Positions 35,492 to 44,953 of a stretch of 64,000 nt of DNA are shown here, piece by piece. The stretch is from NCBI GenBank assembly GCA_902606175.1, contig CACLEZ010000007.1, positions 1-64,000 of the forward strand, read 5' to 3'. The stretch is from an uncultured SAR86 cluster bacterium. GTDB lineage: Bacteria; Pseudomonadota; Gammaproteobacteria; Magnimaribacterales; Magnimaribacteraceae. The position numbers were made by a program, and so were the translations under genes. The notes below the pieces were generated by a model, which searched no databases, was not told where the DNA came from, and saw nothing but the letters and a program-made list of their open reading frames with translations. How positions within the stretch are numbered: position 1 is the stretch's first letter; each line of letters starts with the position of its first letter.

Positions 35492-36233
35492 ATTGGTATC
35501 TAAAGAAATCTATCCACCAATTTGTCACTTCAAGATAATTGGATTGTTCATTTAACAAACTATACTCTGCGGATTGAAAACTTTCTTCTCCGAGAAGATC
35601 TCTTCTCTTACAAACGACGTCATAAGCATACTCATTTGTGAATTCAGGATGTCCTTGTATAGACATTATATGATCACCTATAAAATACATCGCATTAGGA
35701 ACAGAGTCGTTAGATGCTACTAAAGTCGTTCCCTCAGGAAGATTAATAACTTGATCTTGATGCGAGTGGATCAGTTTTATGTCTGTATTTGGATTTTCAA
35801 GCCAAGGAAAATGATTATGAAATGTATATTCTTGAATTCCTAATACCCACCCTACTTCAGCTTTCTTAACCTCTCCACCAAGAGCTTTTGCTATGAGTTG
35901 ATGACCAAAGCAAACACCCAGTAAAGATTTCTTCTTATCATTGAGGAGACAAATAAAACTTTCCAAGTCTCTAATCCATTTAACATCGTCATAAACGCTC
36001 AATTTAGAGCCCGTTATCAAATATCCATTGCACTCATCCATATCCTGAGGATATTTATCTTCAGTAACATCATAAATCTTAAGTCTTATATTAGGATCTG
36101 CTTCAGAGAATATTTTGTTATAAAAGTCATTTTGATCTCCATGCTTCACCTGAAGATCTTCTAAAACATGATCTGTCAAAAGTATTCCTATTGTTAATTC
36201 ACTCACTGCTATGAATCTTAACTTATAAAACAT
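35478..36233 (-). CDS. Class I glutamine amidotransferase-like protein
   Basis: 251 residues. The nucleophile is Cys108 in GVCFGHQLIAKALGG; the His-Glu pair is His195 and Glu197 in QGHPEF. This is a stand-alone GATase1 like YfeJ/GuaA-type GMP-synthase-domain proteins, and similar members hydrolyse gamma-glutamyl bonds of spermidine or other amines. No synthetase domain accompanies it. A GTG at 36206 is an alternative start, as no SD site supports either. The substrate is unknown. Confidence 0.83.
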   Translation of the reverse strand: MFYKLRFIAVSELTIGILLTDHVLEDLQVKHGDQNDFYNKIFSEADPNIRLKIYDVTEDKYPQDMDECNGYLITGSKLSVYDDVKWIRDLESFICLLNDKKKSLLGVCFGHQLIAKALGGEVKKAEVGWVLGIQEYTFHNHFPWLENPNTDIKLIHSHQDQVINLPEGTTLVASNDSVPNAMYFIGDHIMSIQGHPEFTNEYAYDVVCKRRDLLGEESFQSAEYSLLNEQSNYLEVTNWWIDFFRYQFKVQ

Positions 36234-36285
36234 GACTGATCATTCAATGCCTGATATTCTTTATCAAAAACTTAAGGGAGATATT

Positions 36286-37074
36286 ATGAAAACTGATTAC
36301 GAATTTCTTACAACGGAAGTAAACGGACATATTCTAGAAGTCACAATAAATAGACCTGACGTAATGAATTCATTACATCCTCCTTCTCATAGAGAGTTCG
36401 ATGAGGTGTGGAGTGAATTTACAAATGATGAAGACCTTTGGGTAGGTATTATTACAGGTGCTGGTGATAGAGCATTTTCAGCTGGTAATGACTTAAAGTA
36501 TCAAGCCTCTGGTGGCGATAGGTCTGGAATGCCAGAAACTGGTTTTGCGGGTCTAACCAGTCGTTTTAATTTAAATAAACCAATAATTGCCGCAGTAAAT
36601 GGTGTTGCTATGGGAGGAGGAATGGAAATTGCTCTTGCATGTGATCTCATTATTGCTTCTTCTAATGCAAGGTTTGCTCTACCAGAACCAAAAGTCGGAT
36701 TAGCTGCTCTTGCTGGTGGTATGCAAAGGTTACCCAGACAAATAGGAATGAAAAATGCTATGGGAATGATGCTTACCGGTAGACATGTTGAAGCTGCGGA
36801 AGCGAAAGAGCTTGGTATCGTAAATGAAGTTGTTGAGTCTCAAGCTGATTTGATGGATAGAGCAAGAGACTGGGCAAAACAAATAGAAGCTTGTTCACCA
36901 ATGTCTATTAGAGCAACAAAACAAGTTGCTTATGAAAGCCTAAACGATGCAAGTTTGGAGAACTCAATGAAAGGCCAATATACTGCTGTGCACGATTTAT
37001 TCACGAGCGAAGACTTCATTGAAGGTCCGGTAGCATTTGCCGAAAAACGTGCTCCTAACTGGAAAGGCAAATAA
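36286..37074 (+). CDS. Enoyl-CoA hydratase
   Basis: 262 residues from the ATG at 36286, which AAGGGAG (36274-36280) supports; a longer frame from 36232 lacks such a site. Crotonase fold. Both catalytic glutamates of true hydratases are present, Glu114 (GGGMEIALACD) and Glu134 (ALPEPKVGL), 20 residues apart as in the rat enzyme. The oxyanion hole is formed by FSAGNDL and GVAMGGG. It hydrates trans-2-enoyl-CoA. It ends 12 bases from the convergent DUF3604 gene. Confidence 0.92.
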   Translation: MKTDYEFLTTEVNGHILEVTINRPDVMNSLHPPSHREFDEVWSEFTNDEDLWVGIITGAGDRAFSAGNDLKYQASGGDRSGMPETGFAGLTSRFNLNKPIIAAVNGVAMGGGMEIALACDLIIASSNARFALPEPKVGLAALAGGMQRLPRQIGMKNAMGMMLTGRHVEAAEAKELGIVNEVVESQADLMDRARDWAKQIEACSPMSIRATKQVAYESLNDASLENSMKGQYTAVHDLFTSEDFIEGPVAFAEKRAPNWKGK

Positions 37075-37086
37075 GTTTTATCCTCA

Positions 37087-39309
37087 TCAATATTTTTTAT
37101 AATCAACGAATATTGGTGAGGACCAGGCTCTCTCTTGTTCTTCAGAGAGACAATCATCTTCGTATGGCGTAAGCATTGAACTACCACTGCAAATATTCAC
37201 AGATTTGCAGTTGCCGAACTCATCGTATTCGCATCTAAGATTACCTGCATTGATAATTTTAGAAGTTTCTTCAATTGCTTTTACATAATAAACAACATCT
37301 CTTTCGGACTGAACAAATTCATTATCAACAAATGTAAATTCACATGACTCGCTATCATTACATTTATGAACTTTCCACGGATCTTGAATAAGGTCTGATA
37401 CCTCTTCGTTTTCGTTTAATTGAGAAAGAATCCTTACAACTTCTATTCGATCTATCTTCTTTCTTTGATCTGAAGGGTTGTAGCATTCATTTCTGCACAG
37501 ATCAGTGATCCTTTCTTTGCCGAGCGAACTAATTGCATATTCTGGACAACCTGGTTTTTGCTTGAATGATCCAACTGCTCTAACGATAAATCTTGGATTA
37601 GTTTTCATTTTTGTTTCAGAGCCCATAGGAATAATACCCTCACCAGAGTTTAATAAATCAAACCACAATAAAATTCGAGTTCCGCTCGTCGCATAAACTT
37701 CTTTTGTTTTAAGTGAGTTCCATATTGATTCTCTAGATTTATCTTGGGAGTGTGTAGCTACTAAACCACCGGTATAGAAAAAAGATGAAGTTCTCTCCAT
37801 CTCAATTGGTCCAGGTGGTAGAGTTTGTCTAGTCCAATTTCTTCTTATTGACTCTCCATAGGGACCATCACCTTCTCTAAAACCTAAAAGGTATCCAGTT
37901 GGATCAGCAGGACCAGCGGCTTCCGTCATTTCCCGTCGATTTATTTCTTTGTATCCAGTTCCAGGTCTAGCATTATGATTGTCCCCTGAGGCAACCAAAC
38001 CAAATCTAAACTTACTTACTCGGTCGTCTTTATTAAAATTTTGTAAGGCCAATAGATATTGTATTGAACCTTTTGGTTTATGACTAAAAGGAGGCAGAAA
38101 ACAATCTTGGCATTGATTTGAATCCAACCATTCAGAAGGATCTTCTCCTACTATGACAGACTGACCTGCAAAGCTCTCCAAAGCATAATTTAACTTTGCT
38201 TCCTCCGAGCGTTTTTTACATATTCGTGCTGATTCTCCTTCTGCTTCACATCTTTCTTTTATTATTTGTCCAGCTTGCCAGCAACCTGGAGTAAAACTCA
38301 TTGTTGGATCTGGGCAAGAAACATTTCCACTACTATCAAAAGTTACGCTTCTCCATGACCTATACTCTTCTGTATTTCCATGACCAGAATAAATTTCAAT
38401 AAGATTTTGTAAATTTGGGTCATGAAAGTCGTCATTTAATTGATCTTTCCAATCCGATTCATCAGGTGTATACGTTCCCCAAGATGTACCGTGGGGAATG
38501 ACGATGACTTCATGTCCCCAATCATTGAGTTTATCAAATAAGATTCCCGGATCTTTGGCATATTCCTTACAATTCAGAGGTAAGTCTCTGACTGGAACAT
38601 CACTGGGACATGGTACCGTTTGACCGTCTTTTATAAATCTCATTAGGTCATGTATTCTGGTATCTAATGAACGCATGCCCGATAGTCCTAATCTTACCGA
38701 CTGTGGCATATCCATAAAACCACCAGAAGTTGATGATATTGGCCTTGCAGGAATCTCATCATCGAAAAGGCTCTTCAAAATTACATTCCGATGTCCATAA
38801 TGCGATATACCAAAGCCCTCATTTTGTGACCATTCCCATCCTAAAAAAGCTATGGTGTCTGGAGATTCACTATCGCCAGAAATTAAATTACATTGTCGGA
38901 CTGCATCTTTAGTTTCTTGCCAATCTATGTGAGTTAAATCTTCAGCATGATCTGTATTCGCATAGAAATCTAGACTAGAGCAAAACCTTGCAAAATCGCA
39001 TGCATCAGATGGAGGCATAGAACCTTCACCTGACAGCATGGGTAGACTTAAAAGAAAAGCATCAGACGAATAGGTTGTGTGAACATGTAAATCACCAAAC
39101 AATATTACCTTTTCATTATTAATATTTAGATCACCTTTAGCTTCTAATTGATTTTGAGCCTTATCAATTAAGAAATCTGGAGATTGAGGACTAGTATTGA
39201 TTGGTCTATTCGTTTCATAGGTTCCAAGAAGACCTTCTGAAATTAGGTAAACAAAAAATGAAAATATAAGAAAGAGAAATAAAACGAAGTAAATAGCTTT
39301 TCTTATCAT
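37087..39309 (-). CDS. DUF3604 family membrane-anchored PHP-like protein
   Basis: 740 residues. Residues 5-25 are a membrane helix, and the rest is predicted to be periplasmic. The metal-binding PHP-type motif HVHTTYSSDAF (His75, His77) and ANTDHAED (Asp120, His121) mark the DUF3604 family, common in marine bacteria. It contains many cysteines, including an ECYNPSDQ and a CEYDEFGNC block, consistent with disulfides outside the cytoplasm. The function is not known; it is a likely metal-dependent hydrolase. The start codon lies 6 bases after a TAGAAT hexamer with no SD site. Confidence 0.85.
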   Translation of the reverse strand: MIRKAIYFVLFLFLIFSFFVYLISEGLLGTYETNRPINTSPQSPDFLIDKAQNQLEAKGDLNINNEKVILFGDLHVHTTYSSDAFLLSLPMLSGEGSMPPSDACDFARFCSSLDFYANTDHAEDLTHIDWQETKDAVRQCNLISGDSESPDTIAFLGWEWSQNEGFGISHYGHRNVILKSLFDDEIPARPISSTSGGFMDMPQSVRLGLSGMRSLDTRIHDLMRFIKDGQTVPCPSDVPVRDLPLNCKEYAKDPGILFDKLNDWGHEVIVIPHGTSWGTYTPDESDWKDQLNDDFHDPNLQNLIEIYSGHGNTEEYRSWRSVTFDSSGNVSCPDPTMSFTPGCWQAGQIIKERCEAEGESARICKKRSEEAKLNYALESFAGQSVIVGEDPSEWLDSNQCQDCFLPPFSHKPKGSIQYLLALQNFNKDDRVSKFRFGLVASGDNHNARPGTGYKEINRREMTEAAGPADPTGYLLGFREGDGPYGESIRRNWTRQTLPPGPIEMERTSSFFYTGGLVATHSQDKSRESIWNSLKTKEVYATSGTRILLWFDLLNSGEGIIPMGSETKMKTNPRFIVRAVGSFKQKPGCPEYAISSLGKERITDLCRNECYNPSDQRKKIDRIEVVRILSQLNENEEVSDLIQDPWKVHKCNDSESCEFTFVDNEFVQSERDVVYYVKAIEETSKIINAGNLRCEYDEFGNCKSVNICSGSSMLTPYEDDCLSEEQERAWSSPIFVDYKKY

Positions 39310-39315
39310 TGAAGT

Positions 39316-39321
39316 ATTCTA
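39316..39321 (-). promoter_or_regulatory. -10-like hexamer, putative leaderless start of the DUF3604 gene
   Basis: TAGAAT on the minus strand, then ACTTCA, then the ATG at 39309. It shares the eight bases GATAGAAT with the TPR-sulfotransferase promoter. No SD site and no convincing -35 are seen. The 91-base divergent spacer also carries the SDR promoter. Confidence 0.5.
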
Positions 39322-39400
39322 TCAAACGAAATGATTAATTTATCTATAGTAATTTTGACTAATTAATTCTAAAGTATTCCCTTCTTAAATAGGGAGAGTT

Positions 39401-40165
39401 ATGTTTGATTTAACAGGAAAAACAGCAATTATTACTGGTTCATCCAAAGGAATAGGTAAATCAATTGCTATGCAGATGGCACTGCACGGTGCCAAAGTTG
39501 TCGTATCAAGTAGAAAAGCAGATGCTTGTCAGATTGTTGCTAATGAAATTAATGAAGCTTGTTCAGATTCTGAAGGTGGAGCAATAGTTATACCTTGTAA
39601 CATATCGGACAAAGCAGCTTTGCAGATGCTTGTAGATGAGACGAGATTGCAACTGGGGAAAATTGATATCTTAGTTTGTAACGCAGCGTCTAATCCTTTT
39701 TTTGGTTCAATGATGGATATTCCAGAAGATGCTTTCGATAAAGTAATGAACAACAATATTAAAAGTAATCATTTGTTATGTCAGATGGTCATACCTGAGA
39801 TGACCGAGAGAAAAGATGGAAGCATAATAATTGTTTCTTCTATTGGTGGACTTAAATCTAGTACAGTCATAGGAACTTACAATATTTCAAAAGCAGCAGA
39901 CATCATGCTAGTGAAAAATCTTGCTGCTGAATTTGGTCCACAAAATGTCAGAACTAATGCTATAGCTCCGGGACTATTTAAAACAGATTTTGCTAGAGCA
40001 CTTTGGGAAAATCCTGAAATTCTCAAACAATCAACAGCAACTTGTCCCCTCAGAAGGATTGGTGAACCAGACGAAATTGGAGGAGCGGCGGTTTTTCTAG
40101 CATCCGATGCCGGAACATTTGTTAATGGTCACACCCTTGTCATAGACGGCGGGTCGACAGCCTAA
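39401..40165 (+). CDS. Short-chain dehydrogenase/reductase (DHRS4-like)
   Basis: 254 residues. TGSSKGIG at 13-20, CNAA in place of NNAG, Ser in VSSIGG, and YNISK with the catalytic Tyr and Lys. NAIAPGLFKTDF follows. It begins with SD GGGAGAG. Cytoplasmic and NAD(P)-dependent; probably a 3-hydroxyacyl or ketone substrate, by its place in an acyl-CoA operon. It heads a six-gene operon whose second gene follows after 12 bases. Confidence 0.9.
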   Translation: MFDLTGKTAIITGSSKGIGKSIAMQMALHGAKVVVSSRKADACQIVANEINEACSDSEGGAIVIPCNISDKAALQMLVDETRLQLGKIDILVCNAASNPFFGSMMDIPEDAFDKVMNNNIKSNHLLCQMVIPEMTERKDGSIIIVSSIGGLKSSTVIGTYNISKAADIMLVKNLAAEFGPQNVRTNAIAPGLFKTDFARALWENPEILKQSTATCPLRRIGEPDEIGGAAVFLASDAGTFVNGHTLVIDGGSTA

Positions 40166-40177
40166 AAGGAGAAGAAT

Positions 40178-40996
40178 ATGAATAATGCGGTTCTTTATGA
40201 AGTAAAAGATGGTGTGGCGACAGTTACCTTAAACAGACCTGAAAGACTCAATGCTGTGAATGATGAGATCAGGGCAGGACTAAGAGAGAAATTGGATGAC
40301 GCTGCGAAAGATTCTGATGTAAAAGTGATTATTGTCACTGGTGCAGGAAGAGGTTTTTGTGCAGGAGCAGATATGGATGGACTTGCAGCTACAAGTCAAG
40401 GTGAGTCGCAAGGCTCTCAAGTCGAAGCAGAAGAACGAGAGTATGCGGCAAATGAAGTAAAGGGCTTTGATGGAGGATTTAGTTATTTTCCGACAGTCCC
40501 TAAGCCAATTATTGCAGCTATAAATGGACCTACTGCAGGAGTAGGTTTCATTATGGCACTTTATGCAGATATAAGATTTGCTAAAGAAGGTGCTGTTTTT
40601 TCCAGTGCATTTTCTAAAAGAGGACTTATAGCTGAATGGGGTGTTGGATGGATTCTTCCTAGACTCGTAGGTATTGCTAGAGCAAATGATATTTTGTTTT
40701 CTTCAAGAAAGTTTACTGCTGAAGAGGCTGAAAATATGGGTATAGTTAATCAAACCTTTTCTGAAGATGAATTCGATAGCGAAGTTTTTAATTATGCAGC
40801 TGATCTAGCAAAAAATGTTTCCCCACGATCACTTCGAATTATGAAGCAGCAAATTTATAACGCTCAGGGAGAAACAATTCAAGAGAATCTAGATAGTTCA
40901 ATGCAAGCAATGCTTGATAGTTTTAAGTCTGAGGATTTCAAAGAAGGTGTTTCACATTTTGTAGAAAAAAGAGAAGCAAAATTTACAGGGAAATAA
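40178..40996 (+). CDS. Crotonase-superfamily protein lacking both hydratase glutamates
   Basis: 272 residues. Oxyanion-hole motifs CAGADMDG and GPTAG are present, so acyl-CoA binding is expected. The two hydratase acids are replaced: Phe124 at the Glu144 position, and a small or polar residue 20 later. A single Glu153 in KRGLIAEWGVGWILP lies where isomerases such as PaaG or Eci1 carry their acid. A delta3-delta2 enoyl-CoA isomerase or another crotonase reaction (thioester hydrolase, dehalogenase) is therefore more likely than hydration. The SD is AAAGGAG. It is 4 bases before the CoA-ligase gene. Confidence 0.85.
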   Translation: MNNAVLYEVKDGVATVTLNRPERLNAVNDEIRAGLREKLDDAAKDSDVKVIIVTGAGRGFCAGADMDGLAATSQGESQGSQVEAEEREYAANEVKGFDGGFSYFPTVPKPIIAAINGPTAGVGFIMALYADIRFAKEGAVFSSAFSKRGLIAEWGVGWILPRLVGIARANDILFSSRKFTAEEAENMGIVNQTFSEDEFDSEVFNYAADLAKNVSPRSLRIMKQQIYNAQGETIQENLDSSMQAMLDSFKSEDFKEGVSHFVEKREAKFTGK

Positions 40997-41000
40997 AATC

Positions 41001-42719
41001 ATGGATATAAAGGAATTTATTAAAATAGAAGGCAGAGAAAGTTTAACTAAAGAATTTACAAAAGAAGGTTTGTTCGAACTTAAAGAAGAAACCATTAGAG
41101 GTAACAAATATCATGTATTTGCTAACTTACCTCAAACATTAAGAGATTATTTTCAATTTCCACTAATACATGGAGAGTGGGATTTTTTGGCGTATGAGGA
41201 TGAAACATACAGCTACCAAGAGGTTCTAAATACTGCTGCCGGACTAGCACATACCCTTATGGATAAATACGGTATACAAAAAGGAGATAAGGTTGCTTTT
41301 TCTATGAGAAATTATCCAGAATGGATATACAGCTATATTGCTGTTACCTCAATCGGAGCTGTAGCAGTTCCCTTAAACTCATGGTGGCAAGGTGAGGAAC
41401 TTGATTATGGTTTAACCCATAGTGAATCATCAATATTCATAGCTGATGAAGAGAGACTTCAAAGATTAGAAGGTCATGTGGAAGAGATGCCTCGTATAGC
41501 AGTGCGTTGTGACGCAAGTAAATTTACAAATACAGCAGCTTTTGATGATGTTGTATCGCCAATGGATGCTTTTCCTGAGGTTGAAATTGATCCTGAAGAT
41601 GATGCAAGTATTATGTATACATCTGGCAGTACAGGTTATCCAAAAGGTGTAGTTTCTACTCACAGAGCAGTAGTATCTGCTCCAATTACCTGGGCGCTTA
41701 TGGGTCAACTAGCTACGCAAATTGAAGTTGATGGGGAGCCTTTGCCGTCTCCAATTTCTGGTGAAAATCCTTGCACAATTGCTGCAGTACCCTTATTTCA
41801 TGTAACAGGTTCTCATGCTGTCTTTTTATTGTCTTTGGTAACAGCGAGAAAGATTGTTTTTATGTATAAATGGGATGCTGTAGAAGCTTTACGTCTTATT
41901 GAAAAACATAAAGTGACTGATATGACAGGCGTACCAACTATGTCAGCAGAAGTTCTACAGGCACATAAAGATAATCCGGAAATAGACATTTCGAGCCTAA
42001 AAGGGTTAGGTTCTGGAGGAGCAGCAAGACCTCCTGAACAAATTAAAGCTCAAGAGAAAGAACATCCAGATAAAGTTGCTACCGTAGGCTATGGACTTAC
42101 TGAAACTAATGCTCATGCGACGAATGCTAGTGGAATGACTTTGTATGAGAGACCAAGTACTGCTGGCTACCCTACTCCTTTTTTAAATCTCATAAAAATT
42201 ATGGACGAAGAAGGTAATAAGCTGGGACCCAATGAACTTGGAGAAGTGGCGATTAAATCGACATGTAATTTTAGATGTTACCTTAAGAATGAAGAAGCGA
42301 CTAATGAAGTTTTAGACAGTGAAGGTTGGTTTAGAAGTGGTGATGTAGGCATTATTGATGAAGATGGATTCCTCTATATTAAAGACAGAATCAAAGATAT
42401 CGTCATAAGAGGTGGAGAAAACATAGCTTGTTTAGAGATAGAAGCTGCAATCTATGAGCATCCTTCTGTTAGAGAAGCATCCGTCTTTGGTATTCCAGAT
42501 GAAAGATTAGGTGAAAAACTAGCAACAAGAATATCTCTTAATCCTGGTGCTGAACTTTCAGAAGAAGATCTTTCATCATTTTTAGCAGCAAAAATAGCTA
42601 AATTTAAGATACCTGAATATACGTGGTTTCAAGCCGAGGAATTACCAAAAGTAGCAGCTGGAAAAATTGCAAAAAAACAAATGCGAGAAGATGCCATAAA
42701 AGAATTGGGACTAGATTAA
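41001..42719 (+). CDS. Acyl-CoA synthetase / AMP-dependent ligase
   Basis: 572 residues, the ANL-superfamily length. The AMP-binding P-loop MYTSGSTGYPKGV is near 205-217; YGLTETNA near 365; GWFRSGDVG, YIKDRIKD and RGGEN form the hinge and C-terminal part; the catalytic Lys is in PKVAAGKIAKKQ near the end. It activates a carboxylic acid as acyl-AMP, then acyl-CoA. Its acid could be released by the amidase or produced after dehalogenation by neighbours in the operon (inference). The stop overlaps the next ATG by one base. Confidence 0.92.
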   Translation: MDIKEFIKIEGRESLTKEFTKEGLFELKEETIRGNKYHVFANLPQTLRDYFQFPLIHGEWDFLAYEDETYSYQEVLNTAAGLAHTLMDKYGIQKGDKVAFSMRNYPEWIYSYIAVTSIGAVAVPLNSWWQGEELDYGLTHSESSIFIADEERLQRLEGHVEEMPRIAVRCDASKFTNTAAFDDVVSPMDAFPEVEIDPEDDASIMYTSGSTGYPKGVVSTHRAVVSAPITWALMGQLATQIEVDGEPLPSPISGENPCTIAAVPLFHVTGSHAVFLLSLVTARKIVFMYKWDAVEALRLIEKHKVTDMTGVPTMSAEVLQAHKDNPEIDISSLKGLGSGGAARPPEQIKAQEKEHPDKVATVGYGLTETNAHATNASGMTLYERPSTAGYPTPFLNLIKIMDEEGNKLGPNELGEVAIKSTCNFRCYLKNEEATNEVLDSEGWFRSGDVGIIDEDGFLYIKDRIKDIVIRGGENIACLEIEAAIYEHPSVREASVFGIPDERLGEKLATRISLNPGAELSEEDLSSFLAAKIAKFKIPEYTWFQAEELPKVAAGKIAKKQMREDAIKELGLD

Positions 42720-43501
42720 TGCAAATACAAGATAAAAGAGTTGTGGTCACAGGGGCTGCCAGCGGAATAGGCAAAGCCTTATGTGAAGCGTTTAATAAGG
42801 CAGGAGCTAAATCAGTTGTTTGTGTTGATATGAACATTGAAGGCGCTACTGAAACTGCCAATGATATCAATGGTTTAGCGGTCCAAGCTAATGTTGGAAA
42901 AGAAGCAGACATTATCAATGTAATAGATAAAGCAAATGAATATTCAGGTGGAATAGATATTTTTTGTTCTAATGCAGGGATTGGTGGAGTACATGGATTT
43001 TTTGAAGTAGAGACTAGCGATTGGCAAAATATCTGGGAAGTAAATGTACAATCTCATATCTTTGCAGCCAAGCATGTTCTGCCTCAAATGCTAGAGAGAG
43101 GTGAAGGATATTTAATGAACACTTCATCTGCAGCAGGTTTACTTACTCAGATAGGTTCTGCAGGATATTCAGTAACTAAAGCAGCTGCAGTGAGTTTTGC
43201 GGAGTGGATAAAAATTACTTATGGAAATAAAGGAATTGGTGTCTCATGTCTTTGTCCTCAAGCTGTAAGAACAGCCATGACAGCTCAAGGTGCTGGAGTA
43301 GCTGGAGTTGATGGGATGATTGAAGCTGATGAGGCAGCTGCCGATGTACTTGATGCCATTGAAAATGAAAGATTTCTTGTGACTCCTCATGCTGAGGTCT
43401 TGGAATATGTATCTAGAAAAGGAAATGATAGAGATCGCTGGATAACTGGCATGCAAAGACTTCAAGAAAGATTTGAAGACTGGAAACCAGGAGACAGTTA
43501 G
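42719..43501 (+). CDS. Short-chain dehydrogenase/reductase
   Basis: 260 residues from the ATG that overlaps the ligase stop (TAATG). TGAASGIG at 10-17, CSNAGIGG, Ser in MNTSSAAG, and YSVTKAA with Tyr and Lys. LCPQAVRTAM follows the active site. Asp in VCVDMN suggests NAD preference. It is the fourth gene of the operon; the amidase start codon follows 2 bases after its stop. Its presence with a CoA ligase and crotonase suggests oxidation of a hydroxyacyl or alcohol intermediate. Confidence 0.9.
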   Translation: MQIQDKRVVVTGAASGIGKALCEAFNKAGAKSVVCVDMNIEGATETANDINGLAVQANVGKEADIINVIDKANEYSGGIDIFCSNAGIGGVHGFFEVETSDWQNIWEVNVQSHIFAAKHVLPQMLERGEGYLMNTSSAAGLLTQIGSAGYSVTKAAAVSFAEWIKITYGNKGIGVSCLCPQAVRTAMTAQGAGVAGVDGMIEADEAAADVLDAIENERFLVTPHAEVLEYVSRKGNDRDRWITGMQRLQERFEDWKPGDS

Positions 43502-43503
43502 TT

Positions 43504-44949
43504 TTGGATATTCATCACTTACCTGCCTATGAATTGGCTAACAAAATAAAAAATAAAGAGATAAGTTCACTAGAGCTCACCCAACATTTCATAGATAGAA
43601 TAGAGAAATACGATGACAAGATAAATGCCGTTGTAGTAAGAACTTTTGAAGATGCTATAGAAGCTGCTAAAAAAGCAGACGAAGCTATTTCGAAGCAAGA
43701 TTCTTTAGGTCCACTGCATGGCATACCGATGACTATAAAAGAGTCTTACAATATACAAGGACAATGCACGAGTTGGGGTATACCTGACTACAAAGGAAAT
43801 ATAGCCAAAGAAGATGGATTGGCTGTAAAGAGATTAAAAAAAGCGGGAGCTCATTTCTTAGGTAAAACTAATGTTCCTATGAATTTAGCTGACTTTCAAA
43901 GCTATAACGATATCTATGGAATTACAGGGAATCCTTGGGACCTGAAAAAGACTCCAGGAGGTTCATCAGGAGGAAGTGCTGCTGCACTCGCGGCTGGGTT
44001 TTGTTCATTGGAGGCTGGATCCGACATCGGTGGTTCCATAAGAAATCCTGCGCACTATTGCGGAGTTTTTGGACATAAGCCAAGTCACGGCATCATACCT
44101 TCATCAGGTCATGAATTAATTCCTAATGTTCCTGAACCTGATCTATCGGTCTGTGGTCCTTTAGCTAGAAGTGCAAAAGACTTAGAAATAGCATTAGATG
44201 TAATGGTAGGCCCTATGGAAAGAAGATCTAAGGGATGGCAACTCAATCTAGCAGAATGTAATAAAACTTCTCTGAAAGATTTTAAAGTGGCTATTTGGAG
44301 TAATGATGAATTGGCTCCAGTTTCAAAGGAAATAGCTCAAAGATGTGAAGAAGTCGGCAATAAACTAAATTCTGTTGGAACAACAGTATCCTTTGTAGCA
44401 AAACCTGAACATGATTTCATGAAAGCTGAAATTAATTATCAATTACTTTTACAATCCGTCATGCAAAGCGGATTACCTGAAGATGAGTATCAAAAAATAG
44501 AAAAATTGGCTTCAAGTTTAGATAAAAATGATTTATCAGTAGACGCAATCTTAGCTAAAGGTACTGTGTTATCGCACAGAAATTGGATAAGACAGAACTA
44601 TGCCAGAGAACAAATCAAAATATCTTGGTCAAAGTTTTTTGAAGAATGGGATGTATTAATTTGTCCGCAGCTCGCCACAACCGCTATTGAGCACGATCAC
44701 AGAAAAATCTCTGAAAGAACTGTCATGGTAGATAATCAAGAACAAAGATATTTTCAACAAATCTTCTGGCCAGGTCTTGCGGTAAATGCTCATTTACCAA
44801 GTACGGTTTTTCCAACAGGTCTATCAGGGGATGGTATGCCAATAGGTCTGCAAGTCATTGGTGGAGCTTATGAAGATAAGACAACAATTAAATTTGCTGA
44901 ACTCTACGAAGAAGAATTCAAGGCCTTTGTCGTTCCTAATTTAGATTAA
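43504..44949 (+). CDS. Amidase-signature family amidase
   Basis: 481 residues, TTG start two bases after the preceding stop. The Ser-cisSer-Lys triad is Lys79 (TIKES), Ser154 (GGSSGGS) and Ser178 (GSDIGGSIRNP), with the 24-residue Ser spacing of the family. Proteins of this family hydrolyse amides such as fatty acid amides, aryl amides or Glu-tRNA-Gln. There are no gatB or gatC genes nearby, so it is not GatA. Its product acid could be taken by the CoA ligase in the same operon. Confidence 0.92.
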   Translation: MDIHHLPAYELANKIKNKEISSLELTQHFIDRIEKYDDKINAVVVRTFEDAIEAAKKADEAISKQDSLGPLHGIPMTIKESYNIQGQCTSWGIPDYKGNIAKEDGLAVKRLKKAGAHFLGKTNVPMNLADFQSYNDIYGITGNPWDLKKTPGGSSGGSAAALAAGFCSLEAGSDIGGSIRNPAHYCGVFGHKPSHGIIPSSGHELIPNVPEPDLSVCGPLARSAKDLEIALDVMVGPMERRSKGWQLNLAECNKTSLKDFKVAIWSNDELAPVSKEIAQRCEEVGNKLNSVGTTVSFVAKPEHDFMKAEINYQLLLQSVMQSGLPEDEYQKIEKLASSLDKNDLSVDAILAKGTVLSHRNWIRQNYAREQIKISWSKFFEEWDVLICPQLATTAIEHDHRKISERTVMVDNQEQRYFQQIFWPGLAVNAHLPSTVFPTGLSGDGMPIGLQVIGGAYEDKTTIKFAELYEEEFKAFVVPNLD

Positions 44950-44953
44950 CAAT

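Noticed and set aside
36232..36285. Longer N-terminus for the enoyl-CoA hydratase
   Set aside because: AAGGGAG precedes the ATG at 36286, and the extension matches no crotonase sequence.
42623..42718. Longer N-terminus for the second SDR of the dehalogenase operon
   Set aside because: It would lie within the ligase gene; the ATG at 42719 overlaps the ligase stop and starts just before the dinucleotide motif.
43504..44949. GatA subunit of the Glu-tRNA amidotransferase
   Set aside because: The signature is shared by all amidases, and there are no gatB or gatC genes; the operon is catabolic.
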